Shown: in pieces, positions 26,894 through 36,012 of the stretch
Layout of the letters: every line of letters begins with the position of its first letter
How positions within the stretch are numbered: position 1 is the first letter of the stretch
From: Vibrio splendidus
GTDB taxonomy: Bacteria > Pseudomonadota > Gammaproteobacteria > Enterobacterales > Vibrionaceae
Assembly (NCBI RefSeq): GCF_002873455.1
Contig: NZ_MCUN01000052.1
Coordinates: 62,001-126,000 of the forward strand
Direction of reading: 5' to 3'
Length of the DNA: 64,000 nucleotides
Made by a program: the position numbers and the translations under genes
Notes under the pieces: model-generated
The model's database searches: none
What the model saw: the letters and a program-made list of their open reading frames with translations, nothing else
Told to the model about the DNA's origin: nothing

Positions 26894-28558
26894 CTAAGCT
26901 GCGATTAATAACTCTTTTGCATTGGCAAGTGTCGATTCGGTAATTTGGCTGCCACCAAGCAGTCGAGCAAGCTCTGAGACGCGTTGTTGCTCATCCAGCG
27001 TGTGCATTTGAGTCTCAGTTTTACCTGATTTCGTGTTCTTCGCTACAAACAGCTGTTGGTGACCGCAACCGGCAACTTGAGGTAAGTGAGTCACACACAT
27101 CACCTGCGTAGATTCGCCCAGCTTACGTAGCATTTTTCCGACAACCGCAGCGGTTGGTCCACTGATACCCACATCGACTTCATCGAAAATCAGGCTTGGT
27201 GTATCCACTTTTTGCGCCGTGATCACCTGAATCGCCAGTGAGATTCGTGATAACTCACCACCAGAGGCCACTTTAGCAATTGGCTGCATTGGTTGGCCCG
27301 GGTTTGTCGAAACAATGAAGGTCACGTTATCCATACCCAATGGAGAAGGGTGTGTATTGGTGTTGTTTACTTCAATGGCAAACTGCGCTTTTTCCATGCT
27401 CAATTCATGCATGCTTTGCGTGATCAGTTTGTTGAGCTCTTTTGCATAACGAGTTCGAGATTTATGAAGCTTCTCTGATTTAGCAACGAACGATTGGTAT
27501 TGGTTTTCTACCTCGTTTGCTAAGTCCTCTAGTTTTTCATCAGAGCAATCTAGCGCTTCAACTTGTTGTAGTAAGTCTTGATGGTGCTTATAAAGTTCTT
27601 CAGGTAATACGTGGTGTTTACGAGACATCGACATCACTTTAGAGAAACGCTCTTCAACGTAAGCCATACGACCGGGATCAACATCAATACTGTCTAGGTA
27701 TGTTCTTAATTCGTTGTTGGTCTCTTCAATCTGAATAATGGCTTCAGACAGTAAGCTCGGCAATTCAGCCAATCTTTCATCAAGCTCAGCTAACTGAATT
27801 AGGGAGTTATTGGCCGATTGCAGAATACCAAGCGCATTAACTTCTTCGCCTTCATAAATAAGCTCAATAGCTTGTTGGCAGGTTGTGGCCAGTTCTCCGC
27901 TATTGGAGAGGCGCTTATGCTCTTGTTCGAGGTCTTCATATTCTTCCTCCCCAATAGACAGCTCATTTAACTCTTTGATTTGGTATTCAAGAAGTTGTTT
28001 TTGAGCTTGATTTTGCTGGCTATTTTCACGTAACTCTTTCAAGTGGTTATCGGCTTGTCGCCAGGCTTGGTAAGCATTACGTGTCGATTTCAACAGGTTC
28101 AAGTGGCCTGCGTATTGATCAAGCATCGCCATTTGGTAGTCGCTTTTCATCAACTGATGGTGCGCGTGTTGACCATGAATGTTAATCAGCAGTTGGCCTA
28201 GAGACTTTAATTGTGAAAGAGGGACTGGGCTGCCGTTGATGAATGCACGAGAACGACCTTCTTTTGAGATGGTTCTGCGTAAGATACATTCACCGCCATC
28301 AAGCAGTTCGTTGTCTTCTAACCAGCGGGTAGCGTGCAGATTGTTCTCAAGTAAAAAAGCGGCACTGACTTCGGTTTTCTCTTCACCTTGTCGAACCATT
28401 CCTGCATCGGATCTTCCCCCAAGACATAAGCCTAAAGCATCGATAGCGATAGATTTACCCGCACCCGTTTCACCGGTGATTGTTGTCATGCCTTTAGAGA
28501 GTTCTAGCTGTAAAGACTTAACAATAGCGAAATTATTAACACTTAGATGAGCCAGCAT
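26894..28558 (-). CDS. recN: RecN, SMC-like DNA repair ATPase
   Basis: RecN is a cohesin-like ATPase used in double-strand break repair. The 554-residue product has the Walker A GETGAGKS near residue 31, a long coiled coil from about 150 to 370, the ABC signature SGGELSRISLA near 430 and Walker B LIFDEVDVGISG near 455. It has normal length. Three LexA-like boxes precede it, so it should be strongly SOS-induced. Confidence 0.97.
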   Translation of the reverse strand: MLAHLSVNNFAIVKSLQLELSKGMTTITGETGAGKSIAIDALGLCLGGRSDAGMVRQGEEKTEVSAAFLLENNLHATRWLEDNELLDGGECILRRTISKEGRSRAFINGSPVPLSQLKSLGQLLINIHGQHAHHQLMKSDYQMAMLDQYAGHLNLLKSTRNAYQAWRQADNHLKELRENSQQNQAQKQLLEYQIKELNELSIGEEEYEDLEQEHKRLSNSGELATTCQQAIELIYEGEEVNALGILQSANNSLIQLAELDERLAELPSLLSEAIIQIEETNNELRTYLDSIDVDPGRMAYVEERFSKVMSMSRKHHVLPEELYKHHQDLLQQVEALDCSDEKLEDLANEVENQYQSFVAKSEKLHKSRTRYAKELNKLITQSMHELSMEKAQFAIEVNNTNTHPSPLGMDNVTFIVSTNPGQPMQPIAKVASGGELSRISLAIQVITAQKVDTPSLIFDEVDVGISGPTAAVVGKMLRKLGESTQVMCVTHLPQVAGCGHQQLFVAKNTKSGKTETQMHTLDEQQRVSELARLLGGSQITESTLANAKELLIAA

Positions 28559-28568
28559 TTTTATTTAC

Positions 28569-28624
28569 CTGTATAACTGAACAATACTGTATATAAGTTC
28601 AGTATATACTGTTTCTTTATACAG
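28569..28624 (-). promoter_or_regulatory. Three LexA-like SOS boxes upstream of recN
   Basis: Sites of the CTGT-N8-ACAG type lie at 28569-28584 (CTGT/ACAA), 28587-28602 (CTGT/TCAG) and 28609-28624 (CTGT/ACAG, perfect). The first two differ at one conserved base. The set begins 11 bases upstream of the recN ATG. Confidence 0.8.
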
Positions 28625-28791
28625 TAAAGTCGGTGGGCGAAATTTTTTTGCGATAGCTCTCAGAATTGAGTGCGTCCGTAGATCACTGAAACCGCTATAG
28701 ATTCCCAACTCAGTCGTTCCTCCCTGGCGGGAGTGGAGGTATAAGGAATTGAAGAGAAGCGAGAGCCGAAGGGCTTTTTACTGGCAATAAA

Positions 28792-28818
28792 AAAGGCTGA
28801 CGAATGTCGTCAGCCTTT
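28792..28818 (-). terminator. nadK terminator
   Basis: Stem AAAGGCTGACG/CGTCAGCCTTT with a short loop and flanking A/T tracts. Confidence 0.85.
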
Positions 28819-28852
28819 CAAATTTTTGATTGCCACTGGAGCGTTTATCCTT

Positions 28853-29737
28853 TTAGAACAGCTTACTCGACCAACCTAGTTTGTTACGTAGAACATGGTA
28901 GTAATTGTAATCTTTAGGGTGGATCAGCTTGAGCACATTCGGGCTTTGGTAGATGTGGATCTCATCACCAGGAGAAACAGGTAACGAGATTTGGCCATCG
29001 CAGCTGACTTCTTGAGTGCCGCGGTTATCAGGCGATACGATCAGCTTGATACGACGCTTTCCATCCACCACTAGTGGGCGGCTTGAAAGAGTGTGCGGGA
29101 ACATCGGTACTAATGAAATTGCATTTAAGCTTGATGACAGGATAGGGCCGCCACCGGAAAGTGAATAAGCGGTGGAACCGGTCGGTGTTGAGACGATTAA
29201 GCCATCAGAACGTTGTGAGAAGGCAAAGCTGTCATCGATATACACTTCAAACTCGATCATGCGTGCGACTTGGCCGGGGTGAAGTACGGCTTCGTTAAGT
29301 GCCGCATTGTGGCTTTTTATTTGACCATGACGGTGAATTTCAGTTTCAAGTAAGAATCGCTCTTCTTCCATGAACTCTCCCTTTAGCACATCAGTAAGCG
29401 CACTCTGGAAGTTTTCAGGGTTGAGATCGGTTAGAAAGCCAAGGTTACCTCGGTTAACACCAATGACTGAAATATCGAAACGTGACAAGATTCTAGCGGC
29501 ACCGAGCATATTTCCGTCACCACCCACTACAATCGCGAGATCAGCACGTTTACCCAATTCAATCAGGCTAGAAAAATGTTCTTGTGGGATATCGTCTAAA
29601 ATAGTGGCGAGTCTATCATCAACAAACACTTGATAACCCTCAGTACTTAACCACTGATAGATCTCTCTATGAGTCTGAATTGCTTGCTGATCTCGAGGTT
29701 TACCAATAATTGCGATGACTTCAAATGGCTTTTTCAT
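28853..29737 (-). CDS. nadK: NAD kinase
   Basis: NadK makes NADP+ from NAD+ and ATP. The 294 residues match the family. The catalytic GGDGNMLGAAR lies near residue 73, NEAVLH near 148, and the glycine-rich PTGSTAYSLSGGGPI near 185. It is transcribed away from grpE and precedes recN, the normal order in Vibrio. Confidence 0.97.
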   Translation of the reverse strand: MKKPFEVIAIIGKPRDQQAIQTHREIYQWLSTEGYQVFVDDRLATILDDIPQEHFSSLIELGKRADLAIVVGGDGNMLGAARILSRFDISVIGVNRGNLGFLTDLNPENFQSALTDVLKGEFMEEERFLLETEIHRHGQIKSHNAALNEAVLHPGQVARMIEFEVYIDDSFAFSQRSDGLIVSTPTGSTAYSLSGGGPILSSSLNAISLVPMFPHTLSSRPLVVDGKRRIKLIVSPDNRGTQEVSCDGQISLPVSPGDEIHIYQSPNVLKLIHPKDYNYYHVLRNKLGWSSKLF

Positions 29738-29758
29738 AACGTTTCCAAACGAATTAGG

Positions 29759-29784
29759 CTTGAATCAAAATTCTTCATCCCCAT
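29759..29784 (+). promoter_or_regulatory. Sigma-32 heat-shock promoter of grpE
   Basis: CTTGAA, a 14-base spacer, and CCCCAT match the sigma-32 (RpoH) consensus. It lies about 97 bases before the grpE start. Confidence 0.85.
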
Positions 29785-29880
29785 AATAAAGGCAAGTTGA
29801 ACGTCTATGCGAGTGTTTTATATCAATTTGAGGCGCAAACACGCCTGTCACTGGCATTGAAAACGAATTCTGGAGATATC

Positions 29881-30462
29881 ATGAGCAACGAAGAAAACAA
29901 AGTAACCGAAGAAGAGCTAGATCAGATCATTGCTGAAGCTGAGAAAGTTGAAGAAGCTGAACTGAATGAAGATGCGGCTGATGAGCAGGAATCAAAAATT
30001 GCTCAATTAGAAGCCGCACTGCTTTCTAGTGAGTCTAAAGTGAAAGAGCAGCAAGATTCTGTTCTTCGCGCAAAGGCTGAAGTTGAGAATATGCGTCGTC
30101 GTACTGAGCAAGAAGTGGATAAGGCACGTAAATACGCGCTAAACAAATTTGCTGAAGGCCTACTACCTGTTATCGATAACCTAGAGCGTGCAGTACAAGC
30201 TGCAGATGCTGAGAACGAAGCGGTTAAGCCGATTCTTGAAGGTGTTGAGCTAACTCACAAAACGTTCGTAGATACAGTGGCTAAATTTGGTCTTACAGAG
30301 ATCAACCCTGAAGGTGAAGCATTCAACCCTGAATTCCACCAAGCAATGTCTATTCAAGAAAGCCCAGATCATGAGTCAAACACTGTGATGTTTGTTATGC
30401 AGAAAGGCTACGAGCTTAACGGCCGTGTTATTCGCCCTGCAATGGTAATGGTTGCTAAGTAA
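29881..30462 (+). CDS. grpE: GrpE, nucleotide exchange factor for DnaK
   Basis: GrpE releases ADP from DnaK. The start at 29881 (MSNEENKVTEEELDQ) follows a TGGAG site and gives 193 residues; a TTG 28 codons upstream lies in the leader. An acidic N-terminus and long helix (about 35-90) lead into the family core RAKAEVENMRRRTEQEVDKA, FAEGLLPVIDNLERA and the C-terminal beta domain with VMQKGYELNGRVIRPAMVMV. Confidence 0.97.
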   Translation: MSNEENKVTEEELDQIIAEAEKVEEAELNEDAADEQESKIAQLEAALLSSESKVKEQQDSVLRAKAEVENMRRRTEQEVDKARKYALNKFAEGLLPVIDNLERAVQAADAENEAVKPILEGVELTHKTFVDTVAKFGLTEINPEGEAFNPEFHQAMSIQESPDHESNTVMFVMQKGYELNGRVIRPAMVMVAK

Positions 30463-30552
30463 TTGAGTAGCCGTTTGCTAAGCAGTTGATTATTGAAGCC
30501 GCGAAGCGAGAAAGTGATGGCGACAATATAATTCACTGGTTAACGTAAAATG

Positions 30553-30582
30553 AAAAGAGAGGCATATGCTTCTCTTTTTTTA
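30553..30582 (+). terminator. grpE terminator
   Basis: AAAAGAGA/TCTCTTTT stem with GCATATGC in the loop region, followed by T. It lies in the 392-base gap before the symporter gene; the rest of that gap is AT-rich promoter sequence. Confidence 0.75.
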
Positions 30583-30854
30583 TGCCTGTAACTTGAGACT
30601 CCACGTAAATAGTCACCAAAATCGCATTAAGAATGTCGTTCCTTTTAATTTATTCAGATCAACAATTTAGAGTTTTATATTATGAAACTGGTTGTTATTA
30701 AAGAAATGTTTCGATGTCACACTTGTAATGTTTTTGTAAATAAATGCTTTTAATTGTTATCTTTGTATGTAAAATCCACTGCAATATAGCGATTTAGGTC
30801 GCATATATAACTATAAAAGTACAAATTTTAAACACAACAAACTGGAGAAGAACG

Positions 30855-32129
30855 ATGGACAAATCGCTCTCAGGTAAGATTTTTGTAGGCTTGTTTGCCG
30901 GCCTTATTATTGGTACTGCTATTCAGTACCTATTCAGCGGCATTGCTATTTTTGATACGTACCTGCTCGGCGCTGCAGAAGGTGCTGGTGGTATGTTCGT
31001 ATCACTTATCAAGTTGCTCGTAGTACCTCTTGTATACGTATCTATTGTTTGCGGTATCGTTGAGCTAAAAGATATTCGTTCATTTGGTCGTCTTGGTGGT
31101 AAAACCTTTGGTCTTTACATTATTAACACCATCATCGCGATTTCAGCTGCTCTAACGATTGGTCTTATTTTCCAACCGGGTGCTGGTGCGAATCTAGCGG
31201 GTACAGTTTCTGAGACAATTGCTCTTACAACAACTGAAACACCAGATATCTTCTCTCTTGTTGTTAACATTGTTCCTAGTAACCCTGTAGAAGCATTTGC
31301 AAGTGGCGACATGCTGCAAATCATCTTCATGGCTATTTTGACAGGTCTTGCTATCCAAGCTCTTGATTCTCGTGGTGGCCCTGCTATCAAGACATTCAAG
31401 ATGGCTAACGAAATCATGATGAAGCTTATCGGCCTAGTAATGAGCCTTGCGCCATACGGTGTATTTGCTCTGATGATTCAACTAGGTGCAACACTTGATG
31501 CAAACACGCTAATGTCAGTTGCTGGCTATGTAGCGCTTGTTGTAGCAATGCTTGTGTTCTGGATCTTCTTCTTCTACCCAATGATGGTTGGTTCATTCAC
31601 TGGTATTTCTCCAAAGCAGTTCCTACGTGCAACTCGTGAGCAAATCCTTTTCTCACTATCGACTGCAAGTTCGAACGCTACAATTCCAGTAACAATGCGT
31701 ACTCTTACTGACAAACTGAATGTATCTAAGTCAGTGGCAGGTTTCGGTGTACCATTAGGTGCAACAATGAACATGTCTGGTGTATCTATCTACATCGCAC
31801 TAGCAACTATGTTCGTCGCAAACGCATTTGGTCAGCCAATCAACACTGCTGACATCTTTACTCTAGGTTTAACTATCTTGCTACTGTCTATTGGTGCTGG
31901 TGGTGTTCCGGGTGGCGGTGTTGTTATGGTCGGTGTTCTATTACACCAACTAGGTTTGCCACCAGAAGGTCTAGCGATTGTTGCTGCTGTTGACCGTATC
32001 TGTGACATGTTCTGTACTTCTTCTAACGTTGTTGGTGATACTGCGGTTAACACTATCGTAGCGAAATCTGAAAACGAAATCGGTGTTGAAGCTAGCGAAG
32101 AAGCTGAGCTAAAGAAAGCAGAAGCATAA
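30855..32129 (+). CDS. Dicarboxylate/amino acid:cation symporter (DAACS family)
   Basis: A 424-residue inner-membrane symporter of the glutamate/aspartate/dicarboxylate family. The re-entrant loop serine motif appears as STASSNATIPVTM near residue 272. GATMNMSGVSIYIALATMF near 302 holds the sodium-binding NMSG, and GAGGVPGGGVVM near 348 and DRICDMFCTSSNVVGDT near 378 hold the substrate-binding residues. Length and motifs are complete. The substrate (glutamate, aspartate, serine or C4 acids) cannot be fixed from sequence alone. Confidence 0.92.
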   Translation: MDKSLSGKIFVGLFAGLIIGTAIQYLFSGIAIFDTYLLGAAEGAGGMFVSLIKLLVVPLVYVSIVCGIVELKDIRSFGRLGGKTFGLYIINTIIAISAALTIGLIFQPGAGANLAGTVSETIALTTTETPDIFSLVVNIVPSNPVEAFASGDMLQIIFMAILTGLAIQALDSRGGPAIKTFKMANEIMMKLIGLVMSLAPYGVFALMIQLGATLDANTLMSVAGYVALVVAMLVFWIFFFYPMMVGSFTGISPKQFLRATREQILFSLSTASSNATIPVTMRTLTDKLNVSKSVAGFGVPLGATMNMSGVSIYIALATMFVANAFGQPINTADIFTLGLTILLLSIGAGGVPGGGVVMVGVLLHQLGLPPEGLAIVAAVDRICDMFCTSSNVVGDTAVNTIVAKSENEIGVEASEEAELKKAEA

Positions 32130-32153
32130 TTCTTAATTAGGATTCGATAATTA

Positions 32154-32186
32154 GAAGCCCCGCTCAATGAGAGCGGGGCTTTTTTG
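32154..32186 (+). terminator. Terminator after the DAACS symporter
   Basis: Perfect stem AGCCCCGCTC/GAGCGGGGCT with loop AATGA and T6. Confidence 0.9.
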
Positions 32187-32385
32187 TTTCTGATGATAAG
32201 TGCTTTGGGTTATCTGGTTACTTAGTCAAAAAAATCGTTGGTTGGTGTTAAGTCTCATTTTTTCTTTTTACTCGTGCCGAATTGGCCATCTGTTTTCAAT
32301 TTTTAATATAGATCACATATAATAATACAATATTATTTTATTGTTCTGGCAACCTACATTATGACGACGTAAAGGAAACCAAATA

Positions 32386-33423
32386 ATGAAGTTGTCTTAC
32401 CTTAGCTTATTAACGGCGAGTCTTTTAGCGGCTCCGGCTCTTGCTTCTAATCACGATGTTGGTCAACAGTTTGACCTTGACCCAGAAAAAGCACCTGCAC
32501 AAAACTTTGATCTATCTAAATGGAAAATTAACTTACCGGAGCTGACGACTGAAGGGTCTAGAAAAGGTAAAACGCTGGAGATTGGTAAAAAGGAACTGTC
32601 GAATGTAGACACGCCTTACGTTCACCCTAAATGGTTTTACACGGATGCCGAATCTGGTGCGATGGTGTTTGTGGCTCCGAATACAGCTCCAACGACGCCA
32701 AACAGCAAAAACACGCGTAGTGAGCTAAGAGCGATGCTAGCGGATAGCTACTCTTCTCCGAGCAACAATTTCGCGATCTCAAGCCATAAGAACGCAGAAG
32801 AGTTTGGTTCTATCGGTGGGCAAATGACGGCGACACTTTCTGTTGATCAGGTCAGCACCAGCGGCAACTATAAAAAAACAGGTGCATTTTCAGTCGTAAT
32901 TGGTCAAATCCACGGTTCGGATAATGAACCTCTGAAAATTGTTTACCGTAAGTTACCAGAGCATGAGCATGGTTCGTTAACGTGGAACTATGAATTAAAT
33001 CCACCCAAAGAGCTGAAAGATGCCAAAGACGAAAACGGCAAGAAACTTCGTAAAGATATTCGCCATGATGTATTTGGCCAATACAATCTGAAAAAAGGCA
33101 GCTCGGATCCTACTGATGGTATCAAGCTAGGTGAAGTGTTCTCATACGATGTGAATATCAAAGATAACATCATGCACTTAACCTTTACTAAGAATCCAAA
33201 TTCAACAGAACCAATTGTGAAGACGTATGATGTTGATTTAGCGAAAGGTAAATACCAAGGACACGACGTGGATCTTGGTTATGGTCAAGACTGGATGTAC
33301 TTCAAAGCGGGTGCTTATAACCAGTGTAATACCAAGAAGTCTAGCTCTGCTTGTGAGTGGCGTGGTATGGAAGCGGGTGATTACACACAAGCAAGTTTCT
33401 ACCAGTTAATTCTTAATCAATAA
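32386..33423 (+). CDS. Secreted PL7-family alginate lyase
   Basis: Polysaccharide lyase family 7 enzymes split alginate by beta-elimination. This 345-residue protein has a signal peptide (1-20, cleaved after ALA) and the three family blocks: RSELR at 111-115, QIHG at 174-177 and YFKAGAYNQ at 305-313. QIHG with Ile is commonly linked to polyguluronate or mixed preference, but that is a soft rule. Two cysteines (314, 323) may form a disulfide. It has no extra binding module. It lies alone between terminators, consistent with life on brown algae. Confidence 0.94.
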   Translation: MKLSYLSLLTASLLAAPALASNHDVGQQFDLDPEKAPAQNFDLSKWKINLPELTTEGSRKGKTLEIGKKELSNVDTPYVHPKWFYTDAESGAMVFVAPNTAPTTPNSKNTRSELRAMLADSYSSPSNNFAISSHKNAEEFGSIGGQMTATLSVDQVSTSGNYKKTGAFSVVIGQIHGSDNEPLKIVYRKLPEHEHGSLTWNYELNPPKELKDAKDENGKKLRKDIRHDVFGQYNLKKGSSDPTDGIKLGEVFSYDVNIKDNIMHLTFTKNPNSTEPIVKTYDVDLAKGKYQGHDVDLGYGQDWMYFKAGAYNQCNTKKSSSACEWRGMEAGDYTQASFYQLILNQ

Positions 33424-33480
33424 TATTGAGAATTAAAAATAGTGCAGAATCAATAACGGTTCGACTCGCTGTGATTTGAA

Positions 33481-33509
33481 AAAAGACCTTCCATCTGAAG
33501 GTCTTTTTT
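33481..33509 (+). terminator. Alginate lyase terminator
   Basis: Stem AAAAGACCTT/AAGGTCTTTT with loop CCATCTG and T6. Confidence 0.9.
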
Positions 33510-33736
33510 ATGCGAAAGAGGATCGGGGGGACATTTTCTTTATGATGGTTACTGCGTGAATATGTCAACTTTCGAGCCTTAAGTAGTAAGGGGTGAGCCA
33601 CTTTTTATCTTTAAGTTGAAAGATAGGGGGAAAAATAGATTTTTTTTACCTATTTCCCTTGAAAACTAGTTTGCAGCCCTTATCTATGGTGCATACGAAA
33701 GCAAAATACATTTGCATTTAAATTTTGTGTATTAGG

Positions 33737-33765
33737 GTTGAATCCCTGATTACTACCCCCCACAT
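33737..33765 (+). promoter_or_regulatory. Probable sigma-32 promoter of dnaK
   Basis: GTTGAA, a spacer of about 14-15, and CCCCCACAT resemble the heat-shock consensus CTTGAA/CCCCAT. It lies about 50 bases before dnaK and is weaker than the grpE match. Confidence 0.6.
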
Positions 33766-33812
33766 AGTGGGTATAGCAAAAAACTAAATAGAATTTATTC
33801 GGAGAAAGCCTG

Positions 33813-35726
33813 ATGGGTCGAATCATTGGTATTGATTTAGGTACTACTAACTCTTGTGTTGCTGTTCTTGACGGTGACAAACCACGCGTATTAGAAAATG
33901 CTGAAGGCGAACGCACAACAGCATCGGTAATCGCATACACTGAAGGCGAAACGCTAGTTGGTCAACCTGCGAAACGTCAAGCAGTTACTAACCCTCAAAA
34001 CACGCTATACGCGATTAAGCGTCTAATCGGTCGTCGTTTTGAAGATGAAGAAGTTCAACGCGATATCGAAATCATGCCTTTTAACATTGTTAAAGCTGAT
34101 AACGGTGATGCATGGGTTGAAGCGCAAGGCCAAAAAATGGCTGCTCCTCAAGTATCTGCTGAAGTTCTTAAGAAAATGAAGAAAACAGCTGAAGACTTCC
34201 TAGGCGAAGAAGTAACTGGCGCAGTAGTAACTGTTCCTGCTTACTTTAACGATGCACAACGTCAAGCAACGAAAGATGCTGGCCGTATCGCTGGTCTAGA
34301 TGTTAAACGTATCATCAACGAACCTACTGCTGCTGCTCTGGCTTACGGCCTAGACAAGCAAGGTGGTGATCGCACTATCGCTGTATACGACCTTGGTGGT
34401 GGTACATTCGATATCTCTATCATCGAAATCGATGAAGTAGAAGGCGAGAAAACTTTCGAAGTTCTTTCAACTAACGGTGATACTCACCTTGGTGGTGAAG
34501 ATTTCGATAACCGCATGATCAACTACCTAGTAGATGAGTTCAAGAAAGAGCAAGGTATCGACCTTAAAGCTGATCCACTAGCAATGCAGCGTGTTAAAGA
34601 AGCAGCAGAAAAAGCGAAAATCGAGCTTTCTTCTACTACTCAAACTGACGTAAACCTACCTTACGTTACTGCTGATGCAACTGGTCCTAAGCACATGAAC
34701 ATCAAAGTGACTCGTGCGAAGCTTGAGTCTCTAGTTGAAGACCTAGTTCAACGTTCTCTTGAGCCACTGAAAGTTGCTCTAGCAGATGCTGACCTATCTG
34801 TAGGCGAAATCACTGACGTTATCCTAGTTGGTGGTCAGACTCGTATGCCTATGGTTCAAGCTAAAGTAACTGAATTCTTCGGTAAAGAGCCACGTAAAGA
34901 CGTGAACCCTGACGAAGCTGTTGCAATGGGTGCTGCTGTTCAAGGTGGTGTATTAGCTGGTGAAGTTAAAGACGTTCTTCTTCTAGACGTTACTCCTCTA
35001 TCTTTCGGTATCGAAACGATGGGCGGCGTAATGACTAAGCTTATCGAGAAAAACACAACTATCCCTACTAAAGCGGATCAAGTGTTCTCTACAGCTGAAG
35101 ACAACCAAAGCGCAGTAACTATCCATGTTCTTCAAGGCGAGCGTAAGCAAGCGACTTACAACAAGTCTCTTGGTCAGTTCAACCTAGAAGGTATCCAACC
35201 AGCACCACGTGGCATGCCACAAGTTGAAGTAACATTCGACCTAGATGCTGATGGTATCCTGAACGTATCTGCTAAAGATAAAGCGACAGGTAAAGAGCAG
35301 AAGATCACTATCCAAGCATCAGGCGGTTTGTCTGAGGAAGAGATCGAAGCAATGGTTCAAGAAGCAGAAGCTAACAAAGAAGCTGACAAGAAGTTCGAAG
35401 AGCTAGTAACTGCACGTAACCAAGCTGACCAAATGATTCACGGCACTAAGAAGCAAGTAGAAGAAGCTGGTGAAGCTCTACCTGCAGACGAGAAAGCTAA
35501 AATCGAAGCCGCTATCGAAGCTCTAGAATCAGTTAAGTCTGGTGACGACAAAGAAGCTATCGACGCTAAAGTTCAAGAACTTATGCAAGCTGCTCAAAAG
35601 CTAATGGAAATTGCTCAACAGAAAGCTCAAGCTGAACAAGCTGGTGCTGACGCTGGTGAACAACCTAAGCAAGACGACGACGTGGTAGACGCGGAGTTTG
35701 AAGAAGTTAAAGACGATAAAAAATAA
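33813..35726 (+). CDS. dnaK: DnaK, Hsp70 chaperone
   Basis: DnaK is the ATP-driven chaperone that works with DnaJ and GrpE. The 637-residue product starts MGRIIGIDLGTTNSCVAVLD, with the phosphate loop GIDLGTTNS; other ATPase blocks are IINEPTAAALAYG and VYDLGGGTFDISI. The linker DVLLLDVTPLSFG lies near residue 390, followed by the substrate-binding domain and the acidic tail DDVVDAEFEEVKDD. The ribosome site GGAGAAAG is strong and codon use is highly biased. Confidence 0.98.
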   Translation: MGRIIGIDLGTTNSCVAVLDGDKPRVLENAEGERTTASVIAYTEGETLVGQPAKRQAVTNPQNTLYAIKRLIGRRFEDEEVQRDIEIMPFNIVKADNGDAWVEAQGQKMAAPQVSAEVLKKMKKTAEDFLGEEVTGAVVTVPAYFNDAQRQATKDAGRIAGLDVKRIINEPTAAALAYGLDKQGGDRTIAVYDLGGGTFDISIIEIDEVEGEKTFEVLSTNGDTHLGGEDFDNRMINYLVDEFKKEQGIDLKADPLAMQRVKEAAEKAKIELSSTTQTDVNLPYVTADATGPKHMNIKVTRAKLESLVEDLVQRSLEPLKVALADADLSVGEITDVILVGGQTRMPMVQAKVTEFFGKEPRKDVNPDEAVAMGAAVQGGVLAGEVKDVLLLDVTPLSFGIETMGGVMTKLIEKNTTIPTKADQVFSTAEDNQSAVTIHVLQGERKQATYNKSLGQFNLEGIQPAPRGMPQVEVTFDLDADGILNVSAKDKATGKEQKITIQASGGLSEEEIEAMVQEAEANKEADKKFEELVTARNQADQMIHGTKKQVEEAGEALPADEKAKIEAAIEALESVKSGDDKEAIDAKVQELMQAAQKLMEIAQQKAQAEQAGADAGEQPKQDDDVVDAEFEEVKDDKK

Positions 35727-35757
35727 TTTCGTCGCAGAGTAGCCTGATTTCGTTGTC

Positions 35758-35879
35758 GGAAGTGCTCACCTACTAGCGTAGGCTCCGCGCTTCCTCCTAG
35801 AACTCAAGCTACTTGCTTAGAAATTCATTGTCTCAAAGACTTATTATTGCGGGCGTCAGAGGTAACTCTCACGCCCGTA
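35758..35879. repeat. Palindromic elements in the dnaK-dnaJ gap
   Basis: Two separate stems lie in the 286-base gap. One is at about 35760-35795 (AGTGCTCACCTAC facing GTAGGCTCCGCGCTT). The other is at 35849-35879 (GCGGGCGT facing ACGCCCGT, with CAGAGG/CTCTC inside). Neither has a T-tract, so they look like REP-type or mRNA-stabilising hairpins that may set the dnaK/dnaJ ratio. Confidence 0.5.
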
Positions 35880-36012
35880 AATTTGTATTTAGACTTGTCG
35901 ATCTAGATAATAGCTTTATTCGGTGTTTCAGCCGGCAGAACTTTTATCTAGATTGATACACAGACTACTGAAGTGATCATTCGGTAGTAGCAATTATTTG
36001 GTGACCTAGAAC

